Origin: Eonycteris spelaea
Lineage: Eukaryota > Chordata > Mammalia > Chiroptera > Pteropodidae
Assembly: GCA_003508835.1 (NCBI GenBank)
Contig: PUFA01000541.1
Span: 124,001-188,000, forward strand
Length of the DNA: 64,000 nucleotides
Direction: 5' to 3'
The notes below the pieces were generated by a model that was not told the DNA's origin, did no database searches, and saw nothing but the letters and a program-made list of their open reading frames with translations. Made by a program: the position numbers and the translations under genes. The stretch's first letter is position 1. Each line of letters starts with the position of its first letter. This document shows, piece by piece, positions 25,108 through 37,746 of the stretch.

Positions 25108-26615
25108 TTTTTATTAGTTTCAAATGTAAAACACAGTGATGAGACATTTATATAGCTTAAGAAGTGATCAATCCAATAAATCCAGTACTTACCTGATATA
25201 TAGTTATTATAATACTATTGGCTTATCCTCATGCTATATGCTACTTCCTCATGACTATTTTGTAACTGCCAATTTGTACCTCTTCATCTTCTCCTATTAT
25301 TCCCCCATGCTCCCTCCCCTCAATCTGGCAAGCATCAAAATATTCTTATCTATGAAGCTGTTTTTGTTTTATTTGTTTATTATTATTATTTTTCTATTCC
25401 ACATATAAGTGAAATCATTTGGCATTTGTCTTTCTCTGTCTGACCTACTCCACTCAGTATAATACCTTCTAGGTCCATACATGCTGTTGCAGATGGCAAA
25501 ATTTTGTTCTTTTTTATGGCTGAGTAATATTGCATTGTGCATATGTACCACCTCTTCCTTAGCCATTTATCTACTGATGGACACCCAAGTAGCCTCCATA
25601 TCTTGACTATTGCAAATAATACTGCAATAAGCATATAGATGCACAAGACCCTTCAAAGTAAAGTTTTGCATTTCTTCAGAAATATACCCAAAGTGGGATT
25701 ACTGGGTCCTTCTTTGTGTCTTGTCATAGCCTTTGTTTTAAAGTCTTTTTCATCTGATATAAGTATTGTTATCATAGCTTTTTGTTTGCTTTATTTTTAC
25801 ATTTTTTTAAATTAAATTTATTAGGGTGACATTGTTTAATAAAATCATATAGGTTTTAAGTGTACAATTCAATAATACATCATCTGTATATTGCAGTGTA
25901 TGTTCACCACTCAAAGTAAAATCTTCTGTTACCATATATTTGGCCCCTTTTACCCTTTTTTACTTTACCTCTACCCTCTGTCCTTCTAATAACTACTAAA
26001 CTGTTGTTTATGTCTATAAGTTTTTGTTTGTTTGTCTTTGCATTTTCATGAATAGCCTCTTTTTTTAAAAACCTCTTTACGTTCAGTCTGTGTGTGTCTT
26101 CTAATCTGAAGTGAGTCTCTTGTAGGCAGCATATATAAGGATCTTGTTTTCTTATCCATTCAATCACCCTATGTCTTTTGATTGGAGCATTTAATCCATT
26201 TATATTTAAACAAATCGTTGATACATATATAGTTATTGCCATTTTATTATTCATATTTAACCTTTTTTAAAGTCTTTTTTAAATTACATTTATCAGAGTG
26301 TCTCCTTTATCTTAAGGTAATCCCTTTACCATTTATGTAATACTGGTTTTGTGGTGATGAACTCCTCTAACTTTTACTTGTCTGGGAAGCTATTTATCTG
26401 TCCTTCAATCCTAAATGATAGCTTTGCTGGGTAGAGTAATCTTGGCTGTGGGTTCTTGCTTTTCATTACTTTGGATATTTTGTGCCAATCCTTCTGGCCT
26501 GAAAAGTTTCTGTTGAGAAATAAATTTGCTGATAGTCTTATGGGAGCTCCCTTGTAGGTAAATATTTTACTCTTGCTGCTTATAAGATTAACATACAAAT
26601 GAAAGATACTGTATT
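25108..26615 (-). mobile_element. LINE-1 with internal ORF2 deletion and a nested LINE-1 tail
   Basis: On the minus strand from 26615: ORF1 C-terminal part (26598-26374), ORF2 N-terminal endonuclease (26254-about 26045), an inserted LINE-1 3' end (26045-25798), endonuclease sequence resuming (25797-25715), then a jump to the ORF2 C-terminus (25710-25400) and 3' UTR (to 25108). The reverse transcriptase is missing. Endonuclease residues visible: 'LNINGLN' (residues 16-22 of the 26254 frame, containing the catalytic-type Asn) and 'CLQETH' with the catalytic-type Glu (about residue 46). 5'-truncated within ORF1. The join near 25711 differs from that in the copy at 13.2 kb. Confidence 0.85.
25798..26045 (-). 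mobile_element. LINE-1 3' end nested in another LINE-1
   Basis: Antisense 3' UTR beginning with a T-rich stretch, then 'attagggtgacattgtttaa', 'aggttttaagtgtacaattc', 'acatcatctgtatattgcag'. The host element's endonuclease sequence lies on both sides ('ttgtttgctt' before, 'tttgcattttcatgaa' after), so this is a later insertion of about 250 bp. Confidence 0.8.
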
Positions 26616-26960
26616 AGGTTTTCTTCTTTTTAATTGGTCCTAAATAAACTTTGGTCTTCCCTTTATAATTTTTCTCCTATTCATGACTCAGTTGATACAT
26701 TTTACATTCTCTATTAGGAGCTTCATAAATGATAACTAAATAAAATCATATTTACCTTGATCCACTGTAGAGTAGAAAATGAAGGAAGAAAACTCCCTAG
26801 CACTGTGAAAAAAACCAGGATAGATATTAAAATGTTTTCCACAATTCCTGGCCATTAAAATTTGGCAATTTGCAGTGCAATACTCATTTTCAGACCAGAC
26901 TTTTCAGAGGGTGCCCATCTTTCTGCCAAATGAAAATATGAATTTGTACAAATTCACACC
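26616..26960. other. unrecognised sequence
   Basis: Nothing identified. Confidence 0.4.
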
Positions 26961-26961
26961 C

Positions 26962-27645
26962 ATTTGTATTTTGTTTTCTTTTTTTTTCAAATGGCATATA
27001 ATTGACATACAATAGCCCATTAGTTTAAAGTGTACATTATAGTGATTTGATATTGATATACAATATTTAATACTGAAAGGTATGAGAATATATTTCATGG
27101 TTTTGATTTACATTTTCCTGATAATTATAGCTGTAGAGCATTTCTTCATGTGCCTATGTGCCATTTCTATATCTCCTTCGGGAAAATATTTGTTCAACTT
27201 CTCTGCCCAATGTTTAATTGAAATATATATTTTTATATTTTTCATGTATATTTTTATATATTGTTCTTTATATATTTGGGTATCAACACCTTATCAAATG
27301 TTTGATTTGTAAATGCCTTCTCCCATTCAGTACGTTGCCTTTTTTGTTGTTGGTGGTGGTGATTTCCTTCACTGTGCCAAAGTTTTTTAGTTTAATGTTA
27401 TCCCATTCATTTAGTTTGCTTTTATTGCCCTCGCCCAAGAAGACATATCCAGAAAAATTATTGCTATATCAATGCCAAAGAGCTTACTGCATACGTTCCC
27501 CCCTCCCCAGGATTTTTGTGGTTTCATGGTTTACATTGGAGTTTTATTTTAATTCATTTTAAAAACATTTTCGTAAATGGTGTAAGTTAGTGGACCATTT
27601 TTATTTTTTGTATGTAGTTGTCCAGTTAGTTGTTTTCTGTTTTGA
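26962..27645 (-). mobile_element. older LINE-1 (L1MA/L1M-like) fragment
   Basis: Antisense LINE-1: 'catataattgacatacaata' (3' UTR), then 'ttttgatttacattttcctg', 'gtatcaacaccttatcaaat', 'ccttcactgtgccaaagttt', 'tggtgtaagttagtggacca' (ORF2 C-terminal part). The 3' UTR is shortened, so some internal sequence is lost. A 114-codon plus-strand frame here is antisense noise. Confidence 0.75.
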
Positions 27646-27904
27646 CACCTGCTACTAAAGAAATATGAATATATGCTAATGAAGATCATCCTCAGTTTCT
27701 TACTTTCAGTCATAACTAGAACTATTGCTTTGAGAAAATATTAAGCTATGCTCGCTTAACTGAAATATTTTATTAAACATATCTATTCAGACAGACTGGA
27801 AGACAGTGATATCTGGTGTTTACAGCAATGGTTGTGTGGGGACACTGTAAAATGTTAAAGTGCATTCTAAATCATGAAATTAAAATGTAGGTATGATCAG
27901 TATA

Positions 27905-28131
27905 TTTTTTTCTTTAATAATTTTAATAAAAATATGGCCAATATACAATATTATATTAGTTTCAGATGTATGCCATACCTAGAGAAATGATCACCATGAT
28001 GTCTAGTAACCACCTGAGACTGTACAATGCTATTACAATATCATTGACTATATTTCCTATGCTATACACCACATCCCCATGACTTACTTGTTTTGGAACT
28101 GAAAACCTCTTCATATTTTCCCCATGCTCAA
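27905..28131 (-). mobile_element. LINE-1 3' UTR fragment, left of the 28.1-kb LINE-1
   Basis: Antisense 3' UTR: 'caatattatattagtttcag', 'atcattgactatatttccta', 'cacatccccatgactta'. It stops where the plus-strand LINE-1 begins. The same family continues at 34327, beyond that element. Confidence 0.75.
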
Positions 28132-28929
28132 AAGGGCTACCACACGTCAGAAGCCCAGGAGTAAGGTGGTAGACTGGGATAAACAAAGAAGCTGCTTCTC
28201 ACAACCAGAACTCCATACAGGAGAAGGGAGAAGGGAAAAAGTGTGGTGGGTACCCTGAACAACCCTGCCTGGGAGAGCTGTAAACTCCATGCAGCGGCAG
28301 TGCACAGGGATCAGGGCAGAATTCAGAGAAGCAAGGACAGTGGAGAGCAACAATTTATTACTACCAGCCTCGGTTGCAAAATACCAGGCCGAGCCGCAGC
28401 CCCAGTAACTCAACCCACAAGGCACTTTCCCCCATATCTTCCAAGAACGAACACTGGGGACCCAAGAGGATGCTGAGCAAATGCTAACAAAACTGTCGCT
28501 AACAATGACAGGGATTGAGACTGAGGGTAGTGGGAGTGATTGAACATTAATACAAACAAACAAACAAACAAACAAACAAACAAAAACATTATAAAGACAG
28601 TATAAAGCAGGGATTCAAGAGGCTTAGACGCCACCTACTGGAAACCAAAAGAAAAATCCCATCTTAGCAACAGGCTAAAGGAAGACATTTATGCTATAAA
28701 TCTTTCTTCTGGATAAAAAGAGAACACACTTCCATTAATGCCAATATAAGCTGAACATCTAAAAACTTAACAAAAAAACCAAACTGCACACCAGCACATC
28801 TGAGCATAGGATCTGCGCATAAGAGCCACCAAAGCAGAATACATTTCCATTAATGCCTAGGTGGAGAAATAGTCCATTAAATACCAATGAACAACCAAGG
28901 TGACAAGTCATCTCAGAAAGAAAAAGAAA

Positions 28930-29830
28930 AATATCTGGAAAAATAAGCTTACAGACGTATAAATATGCAACTTAAATGACAGAGAATTCAGAATGGTACT
29001 TCTGAAAAAACTCACTGAGATTCTAAACAAGTCATATCAACAATTTCAGGAATTAAAAAAAAAACATCTAGAGCAGCAGAATGAGTTCTTTAGCAAGGAG
29101 ATGGAACCCCTCAAAAAGAAAAGAACAGATCTTCTGGAAATAAAAAAAAACACACACACACACTGCAAGAGTTGAAAAATGAAATAGCAAGCTTGAGAGT
29201 TGACCTAATAGAGGAAAGAATCAGTGATATTGAAGACAGAAATCTAGAAATAAATCAGAAAGAAGAAGTAATAAACTGAAGAATGAAAAATAATAAAAGA
29301 GAAATACAAGAGCTAGCTGATACCATCAGGAGAGAAAACATAAGAATAATGGGCATTCTCGAAGGGGGAAAAGAAGCAGTGATTAGAAAACATTTTCAAA
29401 CAAATAGTTGATGATAATTTCCCAAATCTAAGGAATAAACTAAAGATTGGAATTCAAGAAGTCAACAGAACACCTAATTATCTCAACCCAAAATGGCCTC
29501 CTCCCAGAAATATTGCATTAAAATTGTCAAATATCAATGACAAAAAAAAATTAAGGGCAGTAAGAGAAAAAATATGGTGATCAATAAAGGAAAATCCAAT
29601 AGATTATCATCAGACTTCTCAGCACAAATCTTGCAAGCCTGAAGGAAGTGGAATCAAATATTCAAACTATTAAATGAAAGGAAATACCAGCCAAGAATAA
29701 TGTATACAGCAAAGCTCTCCTTTAGATATGAAGGAGAAATTGATCTTTCTAGGCATACAAAATTTTCCCACTATGAGGCCGACATTACAGGAGATACTAA
29801 TGATGAGTAAGGCAACTTGTGGGCAGATAG
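28930..29830 (+). pseudogene. LINE-1 ORF1 pseudogene
   Basis: The longest piece (28993-29175, 60 codons) is a charged coiled-coil segment ('LNKSYQQFQELKKKH'). Downstream, in other frames, are the RRM-like and C-terminal regions ('aatgtatacagcaaagctct' near 29699 encodes the 'YTAKLSFRYEGE' C-terminal motif region). Several stops. The true start cannot be fixed. Confidence 0.75.
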
Positions 29831-30189
29831 AAAAGAGTGCAACCTTTACTAAGAATAGGGCATTATAAGTTTAAACAATGAGAAGAGATTTGCTGTTGCA
29901 AGGTAATGAATGTTCAACATACATAGAGACAAGCTTAGATAACAACAACAGAAAAGGGGAGAATTCAAAGATGCAAATTAGCAAAGGGGAATAGAGATAA
30001 AGAAAATGCAGAAGATAATGGAAATATATATAAACTATCTTCTACATATTCATGATGGCAGTCACATGACAAAGATTTAGAATTGAAGTTTATAACAAAA
30101 AACAAGAATGACCAGAGGGAAAACCCACAAACCCAGACCAAATTAAAAAAAAAAGCCACACAAGGACCAGGAAACAATGGCAACACCGA

Positions 30190-31202
30190 GCTACCAGAGA
30201 GCAAAAGATAAAATGCTTTTAGGAAAACCTTATATTTCAATAATCACTCTAAATAGAAATTGACTAAATTCACCAATAAAAAGGCACAGAGTTGCAGAAT
30301 GGATCAAAAAAAAAAAAAAAAATCATATGCTGTCTCTAGGAGACACATCTCATTTCCAAAGACAAATATAGACTCAAAGTGAAAGGGCAGAAAATGATAT
30401 TTCAAACAAATGGCATTCAGAGAAAAGCGGGAGTAGGTACTAATTTCAAATGATATAGACTTAAAATAAAAAAAAAAGTAAAGAAAGATAATGAGGGACT
30501 CTTCATAATAATAAAAGGAATTATGCACTGAGAAGACATAACACTTCTTAATATCTATGCTCCCAGATATGGAGCCATGGAATATATAAATCGATTACTA
30601 ACATAACTACAGGGAGAAACAGACCAAAAACACTATTGTAGTATGGGGCCTAAATGCTCCGCCATCAGATATGGACAGATCATCCAAATAGAAAATCAAT
30701 AAGGAAATAACATCTTTAAATGACACATAGACAAAATGGACATAATAGACATTTACAGAGCCTTCCACTCCAAAACAGCTGCTTATACATTCTTCTCTAG
30801 TGAACATGGAACATTCTCAAGAATCGACCATGTACTGGGACACAGAGATTGCCTTGACAAATATAAGAGGGTGAAATCATACCAACCATATTTTCTGATC
30901 ATAATGCTTTGAAACTAAAGATCAACTGGAAAAAGAAAAAGAAAGACCAAAAATATATATATATTATGGAGATGAAACAACATGCTACTGAAGAATAACT
31001 GGGTCAGAGAAGAAATAAAAGAGAGATCAAGACATACATAGAAATGAATGATAATGATCATACCACATATCAAAACTTTTAGGACATGGTAAAACCGGTA
31101 GTAAAAGGAACCTTCATATAATTAGTCTTATCTCAAAAAAAAATTAAAAATTAAATAAACAAAAAAATAAAGAATGAGCCCAAATAAACCTGATGTTCTG
31201 TC

Positions 31203-31243
<41 letters not shown>

Positions 31244-33042
31244 AGATAGACAGACAAATCAAGCCTAAAGTCAGCAGAAGGAACAAAATAATCAAAAAAA
31301 AAATAAATGCAAGAAAGAGCTGGTTCTTTGAGAAGGTTAATAATATTGACAAACCTCTGGCTAGACTCACTAAAAAAAAAAAGAGAGAAAGGACACAAAT
31401 AAACAAAGTCAGGGATGAAAGAGAGGGGAATTATAACAGAAATCTCAGAAACACAAAAGATGATACAAGAATACTATGAAAAAGTATATGACACCATATT
31501 TAATAGCCTAGAAGAAATGGATCAGTACTTAGAAAGATACAACCTTCCTAGACTGAAATAAGAACTGAAAATTTTAAATAGAGCAATCAGCATTATGGAA
31601 ATTGAAACAATAATCAAAAACCTACCCAAAAAATAAAAGTCCAGAAGCAGATGGCTTCACTAATGAATTCTACCATACATTAGAAGAAGATTTGATACCT
31701 ATTCTCCTTAATCTCTTCCAAAACTTTGAAAATGAGGTAATACTTTTTAACTCATTTTATGAGGGAGTATTACATTGATATCAAAACCCAGGAAAGATAA
31801 CACAAGAAAAGCAAACTACACACCAATATCTCTCATGAACACAGATGTGAAAATCCTAAATAAGATACTAGTGAATTGAAAACAGCAACATATTGAAAAG
31901 ATTATACACCATGATCAAGTGGGCTTCATCCCAGGTCACTAAAATTGTTCAACATAGCAAATCAATTAATGTGATGCACCGCATAAACACATTAAAATAT
32001 AGGATCATATATTAATAGATGCAGAAAAAAACCTTCGACAAGACACAGCATCCATTTATGATCAAAACACTTAACAAAATTGTTACAGAAGAAAAGTACC
32101 TTAACATAATAATGCTCTATATGAGAAACCTTCAGCCAACATTACACTTAATGGTGAAAAACTAAAAACCTTGCCTCTATGATCAAGAACAAGGCTAGGC
32201 TGCCTACGATTGCCACTGTTTTCAATATAATTGGAGTTCCTAGTGAGTGCAATCAGGCAAGAAAAAGATATAAAAAACATCCAAAAGAAACAAAGAAATC
32301 AAACTATCACTATTTTGTAGATGACATGATTCCCTATATAGAAAACCCTAAAGACTCCACAAGAACACTACTAGAAACAATAAGCAAATACAGTACAGTT
32401 TCTGGATACAAAATCAATGTTCAAAAATCTATAGCATTCCTATACTGTAATTATGAAGTGTCAGAAAAAGAAGTGGAAAAAGTAATTACTTTTGCAGTTG
32501 TAACAAATAGAATACCTAGCAATAAATCCAACAAAACATTTGAAGGACCTATTTTGTGAAAACATAAGACCCTATTTAAAGAAATTGAAGAATATGTAAA
32601 GAAATGGAAAGATATTCTGTGTTCTTGGATTGGAAGAATCAACATAGTTAAAATTACCTTATTACCTAAAGCATTATACACATTTAGTGCAATTCCCATC
32701 AAAATCCCCATTGTCTTGTTTTAAAGAAATAGAACAAAACATTATCAGATTTCTATAGAAGCACAAAAGACCCTGAATTGCCAAAACCATCCTGAGAAAA
32801 AGAATGTGGCTGTAGTCATCACTCTGTCTGACTTCAAATTATACTACAAAGCAACAATAATCAAAACGACATTGTATTAGCAGAAAAAACACACACAGAC
32901 CAGTGGAACAGAATTGAAAGTCCAGATATAAACCCATGTTTATGAGGACAAATAATTTTTGACAAATTCCCAAAAACATACAGTGGAGAAAGGAAGCCTC
33001 TAAAATTTATGGTGCTGTGAAAACTGTAAAGCCACCTGCAAA

Positions 33043-33073
<31 letters not shown>

Positions 33074-34030
33074 GAACTAGACTGTTGTCTATCACCACAC
33101 ACCAAAATTAACTCAAAATGGTTTAAGGACCAGAAAATTAACCTGATACAATAAAATACAAAGAAGAAAACATAGGAACTAAAGTCATGGACTTTGAACT
33201 TAAAGAGGATTTTATGAATTTGACCTCAGAAAGCAGGGGAAGTCAAAGCAAAAATAAATGAATGGGACTATATAAAACTAAAAATCTTTTGAACAGCAAA
33301 AGAAATCATCAATAAGCTAGAGACAACCATCTGAATTGGAAAAAAAATATTTGCTAGCAATGTCTCCCATAAAGGCCTAATTTCCAAAATATACAAAGAA
33401 CTCAAATGACTCAACAACAACAAAAACCAAATGATCTAATCAAAAATGAACAGAGGACATGAACAGTCACTTCTCCCAAGAAGACAAACATATGAAAAGA
33501 TGCTCATAATTGCTATATTTTAGGGAAATGCAAGTCAAAACCACAATGAGATACCACCTCACACCTTTTATCAACAGGACAAGTAATAACAAGTTTAGCG
33601 AGGATGCAGAGAAAAAAGAACCCTCATACACTGCTGGTTGGACTGCAAATTGGTACAGGCACTATGGAAAACAGTATGGAGTTTCCTCAAAGCTAAGAAT
33701 GATCTACCGTATGACCCATCAATCCCTCTATTGGGTATTTATCCAAAGTCTTGAAAATCCGTATCAAAAAGATATTTGCACATCAATGTTCATAGCAGTA
33801 TTATTTACATTGGCCAGGACATGGAAACAACCTAAGTGTCCTACAACATTTGATCGCATAAGGAAGCTATGATACATATATACAATGGAACATTACTCAG
33901 CCATAAGAAGAGATGAAATACTGCTATTTGCATCAAGATGGTGGACCTTGAGCTAATAATGCTAAGTGGAATAAGCCAGACAGAAAATGTTGAAAACCAT
34001 ATATCATTTATATGTGGAATATAAATCTAA
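30190..34030 (+). pseudogene. LINE-1 ORF2 (endonuclease/reverse transcriptase) pseudogene
   Basis: ORF2p nicks DNA and reverse-transcribes LINE-1 RNA. The endonuclease start is at about 30230-30300 with a stop codon inside the conserved motif ('TLNRN*LNSPIKRHRV'). The reverse-transcriptase palm lies in a 126-residue open piece at 32179-32559: 'YFVDDM' at residues 45-50 holds the paired catalytic aspartates, followed by 'TVSGYKINVQKSIAFLY'. The C-terminal region is open at 33510-33872 ('MFIAVLFTLARTWKQPKCP'). Interrupted throughout by stops and indels, so not expressed as a full enzyme. Confidence 0.88.
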
Positions 34031-34326
34031 AAGCAATGAAGAATGAGACTAACAAACAAAGATTCATGTACGTGGACAATACACTAGTGGTTACCAAGGG
34101 CGGAGAGAGGAGGTAGATGAGGTAAAATTTATCAAATATGTGGTGACAGAAAAAAAATTCTAACTGTGGACAGTGAACACACCAATTACATATATATAAA
34201 CACACACACACACATATATATTATAATAAATGTATGTATATACGTATATGCACTTTAGTGTTAAATTGTGCACCTGAAACTCACTAGATTTTGTTAACCA
34301 ATGTCACCATAAAAATTAATTAAAAT

Positions 34327-34545
34327 GTTATTGATTATATTCCTTATGGTATACTTTACATTACCATGACCATTTTGTAACTGCCAATTTGTACTTCCTA
34401 ATTACTTCACCTTTTTTTTTACCCAGCTCCCTAACCTCTCTACACATCTGGCAAACATTAGTTTGTTCCCTTTACTAAGAATCTGTTTCTGTAGGCTCAG
34501 TATGTTTTTGCTATTACATATTTTTGTTTCATTTATTTTATTCCA
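34327..34545 (-). mobile_element. LINE-1 3' UTR fragment, right of the 28.1-kb LINE-1
   Basis: Antisense: 'ttattgattatattccttat', 'ttttgtaactgccaatttgt', 'catctggcaaacattagttt', 'aagaatctgtttctg'. It starts at an internal position of the 3' UTR rather than at a tail, and its first 90 bp or so repeat the last 90 bp of the fragment at 27905-28131. Confidence 0.75.
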
Positions 34546-34930
34546 GGTCTTTCAAATTTTAGAATTTATGAGTGGTAAATATATAAACTCACTGTTAACC
34601 CAGAGTATATTAAAATAGAATATTTTTAAAATTCCTTTGAGTAAAGAACATTTACTGCATTTGATTTAACATTTTCATTATCTACATTTTCATCATTTCT
34701 GCATTTTTTAAGAAACTGAACAGTATATTCTTTTGAAACTTCTGTTCTTAGTTTTAAATTAAAACTCCAAATTTAGGTTTCTTCGTTTAAAAGCAAATGT
34801 GGAAATTTTCACACCCCTTTTTTAAGTCCAATATAGGGTTGTGTATCAAGCCATGGTCCCAAAGTATTGATTATGCTGTTACTCAGCTTTATAGTATAAA
34901 ATGCAGATAATTCTTAAAATAAGGATTAAA
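34546..34930. other. unrecognised sequence
   Basis: AT-rich; nothing identified. Confidence 0.4.
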
Positions 34931-34931
34931 C

Positions 34932-35575
34932 AATTGATTCAGTTGTTTATCCAACAAATATATATTGAGCCCGTATTACATTCAAAACACTGTGCTAACA
35001 AAAACAGTTTCATATTTGTTGTATTTCCCTCACAGAACTTAAATTTCATTGTTGTGAGTAGGACACATACATTATTCGAAGAATTGATCAAATAACTGTA
35101 AAATTTCACTGGCAGAAGGGTTGATAGTGTAATGAAAACATATAAGAGTGAGTTTTTACCTGATTTGGGGAGTAAAGATGTTTTCGTTGAGATTAGCTCT
35201 AAAGGATGTGTAGAAGCTACAGAGTTGAAGATAAAATGTTAATAATGTTAAAGAGAAATTTTAATAATGTAAATAGAGAATGGGTTGTAGTAATAAATAT
35301 GACAATTTTGAAGAATTTAATATCTAGTGTGGAGGAAGTGCAGAGATTGCAAGAGAGTTAGGAGATGAGGTAAGAGAGGTAAATATGGGGCAGTTCATAC
35401 AGGTAAAAAAAAGAAGGCCAAAGGTGTTTAAGCAGGAATTGGTAAAGTTCATAGAATTTTATTTTGGAAATATTACTCTGGCTGATGTGTAGAGAATTGA
35501 AGAAAGAATGCCAAAATGGAAGCAAAAAGAAAAATTAAGAACTACTGTAGTAGCTCATGTGAGATGATGGCAGAT
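34932..35575 (-). repeat. LINE-2 3' region
   Basis: Antisense L2: 'ttatccaacaaatatatatt' then 'gagcccgtattaca', 'aacactgtgctaac', 'aggagatgaggtaagagagg', 'ggaaatattactctggctga' and 'gagatgatggcaga' follow the L2 3' region over more than 600 bp. Diverged, non-coding. Confidence 0.7.
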
Positions 35576-36931
35576 TTTCTTTTTAAATGATAGTTGATAT
35601 CAATAATTATATTAGTTTAAGTTGTACAAAATAGTGACTCAACATTTATATACCTTATAAAATGATCACCAGCTTAATTCTAGTAACAACCTGTCACTGT
35701 ATATAGTTATTATATTATTGACTATATTCCCTATGCCGTACATTACATTCCAATGAGTAATTTTATAACATGATGTTTGTACTTTATAATTCCCTTCCCA
35801 TTTTCCATTCACACCCTCAGCCCCAACTTTCTGACAAAAATCAGTTTGTTCTCTATATCTATGAGTTTTTTTTCTGTTTCATTCTGATTGTTCATATGTT
35901 TTGCTTTTTAGATTTTTTTTATGTAAGTGAAATCATATTTGTCTTTGTCTGATACGTGTGGTGTGTGTGTGTGTGTGTGTCTTACATCTTCTTTGTTCAT
36001 TCATCTATTGATGAACACTTAGGTTGCATCCATATTTTGGCTATTATAAACGATGCTGTAATAAATATAGGGATGTGCATATCTTTTTGAATTAATGCTT
36101 TTGTTTTCTTTGGATAAATACCCAGCAGTGGAATTGTTGGATCATATTGTAGTTTTATTTTAATTTTTGATTAATCTTTATGTTTTGTTTTCATAGTGGC
36201 TGCACTAGCATGCAATCCCACCAACAATGCATAAGGCTTGCTTTAATCCACATTTTTGTCAATTTGTTCTTTGTTGTCTTTTAGATAATAGCTATCCTGA
36301 CAGGTGTAAGGTGATAATTCATTGTGGTTTTTATTTGCAATTCCCTTCATAAATTAGTAATGTTAAGAGTCTTCTCATGTGTCTGTTGGCCATTGTAAGT
36401 CTTCTCTGGAGAAATGTCTATTAGGGGCCTCTGCTCATTTTAAAAAATCAGATTGTTTTAAAAATGTTGAGTTGTATAAGTTCTTTAGGTAGTTTGGATA
36501 TCAACCCCTTATCAGATATATCATTAACAAATGTATTCTCTCAATTCAATACATTGCATTTTCATTTTGTTAATTATTTCCTTCACTGTACCAAAGCTTT
36601 TTTGCATTTTGAAACTATTAAATTCAGTTTTAGTTATATGTGTTTTTTTTTTTTTGGTGGAATCTTTAGGGTTTTCTATAGATGGTATCAATGTCATCTG
36701 CAAATAGTAACAGTTTTACTTCTTTCTTTCCTATATGGATATGTATAAATTCTCTGATTACTCTGATGAGGACTTCCAATACTATGTTCAATAAGACTGA
36801 TGAGAGTGGATTCTTGTTCTAATCATCGAAAAAAGCTTTTACTATTAAGTATTTGTTAGCTGTGGTTTGGTTATATATGGCTTTTAGTGTGTTGAGGTAT
36901 ATTCCTTCTATACTTCACTGTTGAGAGTTTT

Positions 36932-37746
36932 GTTTGTTTGTTTGTTTTAGCCCATTTCTTTTTAAATTAAATTTATTTAAGGTGACATTGGTTAATATAA
37001 TTATGTAGGTTTCAAGTGTACACTTCAATAATACATCATCTGTTATATTGCTTTGTGTGTTCACCACCAAAGTCAATATCTTCCCATCATCATATATTTG
37101 ACCTCCTTTACCTTTCTCTATCTCCCTCCTGTCCCGTTCCCTCTGGTAATAACTAAACAGTGTCTGTGTCTATGATTTTTTGTTGTTTGTCTTGTTCATT
37201 TGTTGCTGTCAGTGTTATATCTCACATGTGAGTGGAAATCATATGGTTCTCAACCGTTTCTGTCTGACTTATTTCACTTAGCAAGATTTCTCAAGATCAT
37301 CCATGTTGTCACATTAGCAGCATTTCATTATTTCTAATAACTGAATAATATTCCATTGTGTGTATATATCATATCTTATTATCCAATCATCTATTAAAGA
37401 TACTCTCGGTTGTTTCCATGTCTTGGCCACTAGAATAATATACTGCAACGAACACTGCGGTGCATGCATCTTTAAGAATAAAATGTTGTCTCAAATTTTT
37501 AGTAATTCCCCACAAGAGAGATAGCTGGGTTATGTGGTAATTCTATTGCTTAATTTTTGGGGGAAGATCCATATTTGTTCTCACATGGCTGTTTAATTCA
37601 CATTCCTACTAGCAGCGTATGAGGTTCTTTTTTCCCACAACCTCTCCACACTTGTTATTATTTGTTTTGTTGATCATAGCCATTCTAGAGGTATGAGATG
37701 GTATCTCATTGTGGTTTTGATTGTTTTCCTTAATAGCTAAGAAAGC
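36932..37746 (-). mobile_element. 5'-truncated LINE-1 nested in the outer LINE-1
   Basis: A new antisense 3' UTR starts within the reverse-transcriptase-region sequence of the host: 'aaggtgacattggttaatat', 'ggtttcaagtgtacacttca', followed by ORF2 C-terminal sequence ('tatctcattgtggttttgat' near 37702). The host resumes at 'ctggattatgaatattatca' (37746). About 815 bp, no ORF intact. Confidence 0.8.

Larger units (their letters stand above)
28132..34326 (+). mobile_element. near full-length LINE-1 (about 6.2 kb), inactive
   Basis: 5' UTR 28132-about 28920 (GC-richer, containing an AAAC repeat at 28553-28586), ORF1 about 28930-29830, ORF2 about 30190-34030, 3' UTR with terminal 'ttaattaaaa' at about 34326. 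Many in-frame stops and frame breaks in both ORFs, so it cannot be autonomous. It lies between two pieces of a minus-strand LINE-1 3' UTR (27905-28131 and 34327-34545). Internal microsatellites: GATA (31203-31242), a 22-A run (33040-33061) and CA near 34200-34215. Confidence 0.93.

Noticed and set aside
28147..28575. 142-codon minus-strand frame with signal-peptide-like start
   Set aside because: Antisense of the LINE-1 5' UTR, with its N-terminus encoded by the AAAC repeat.
31203..31242. CRISPR-like regular repeat
   Set aside because: A plain GATA microsatellite in a mammalian LINE-1; no spacers.
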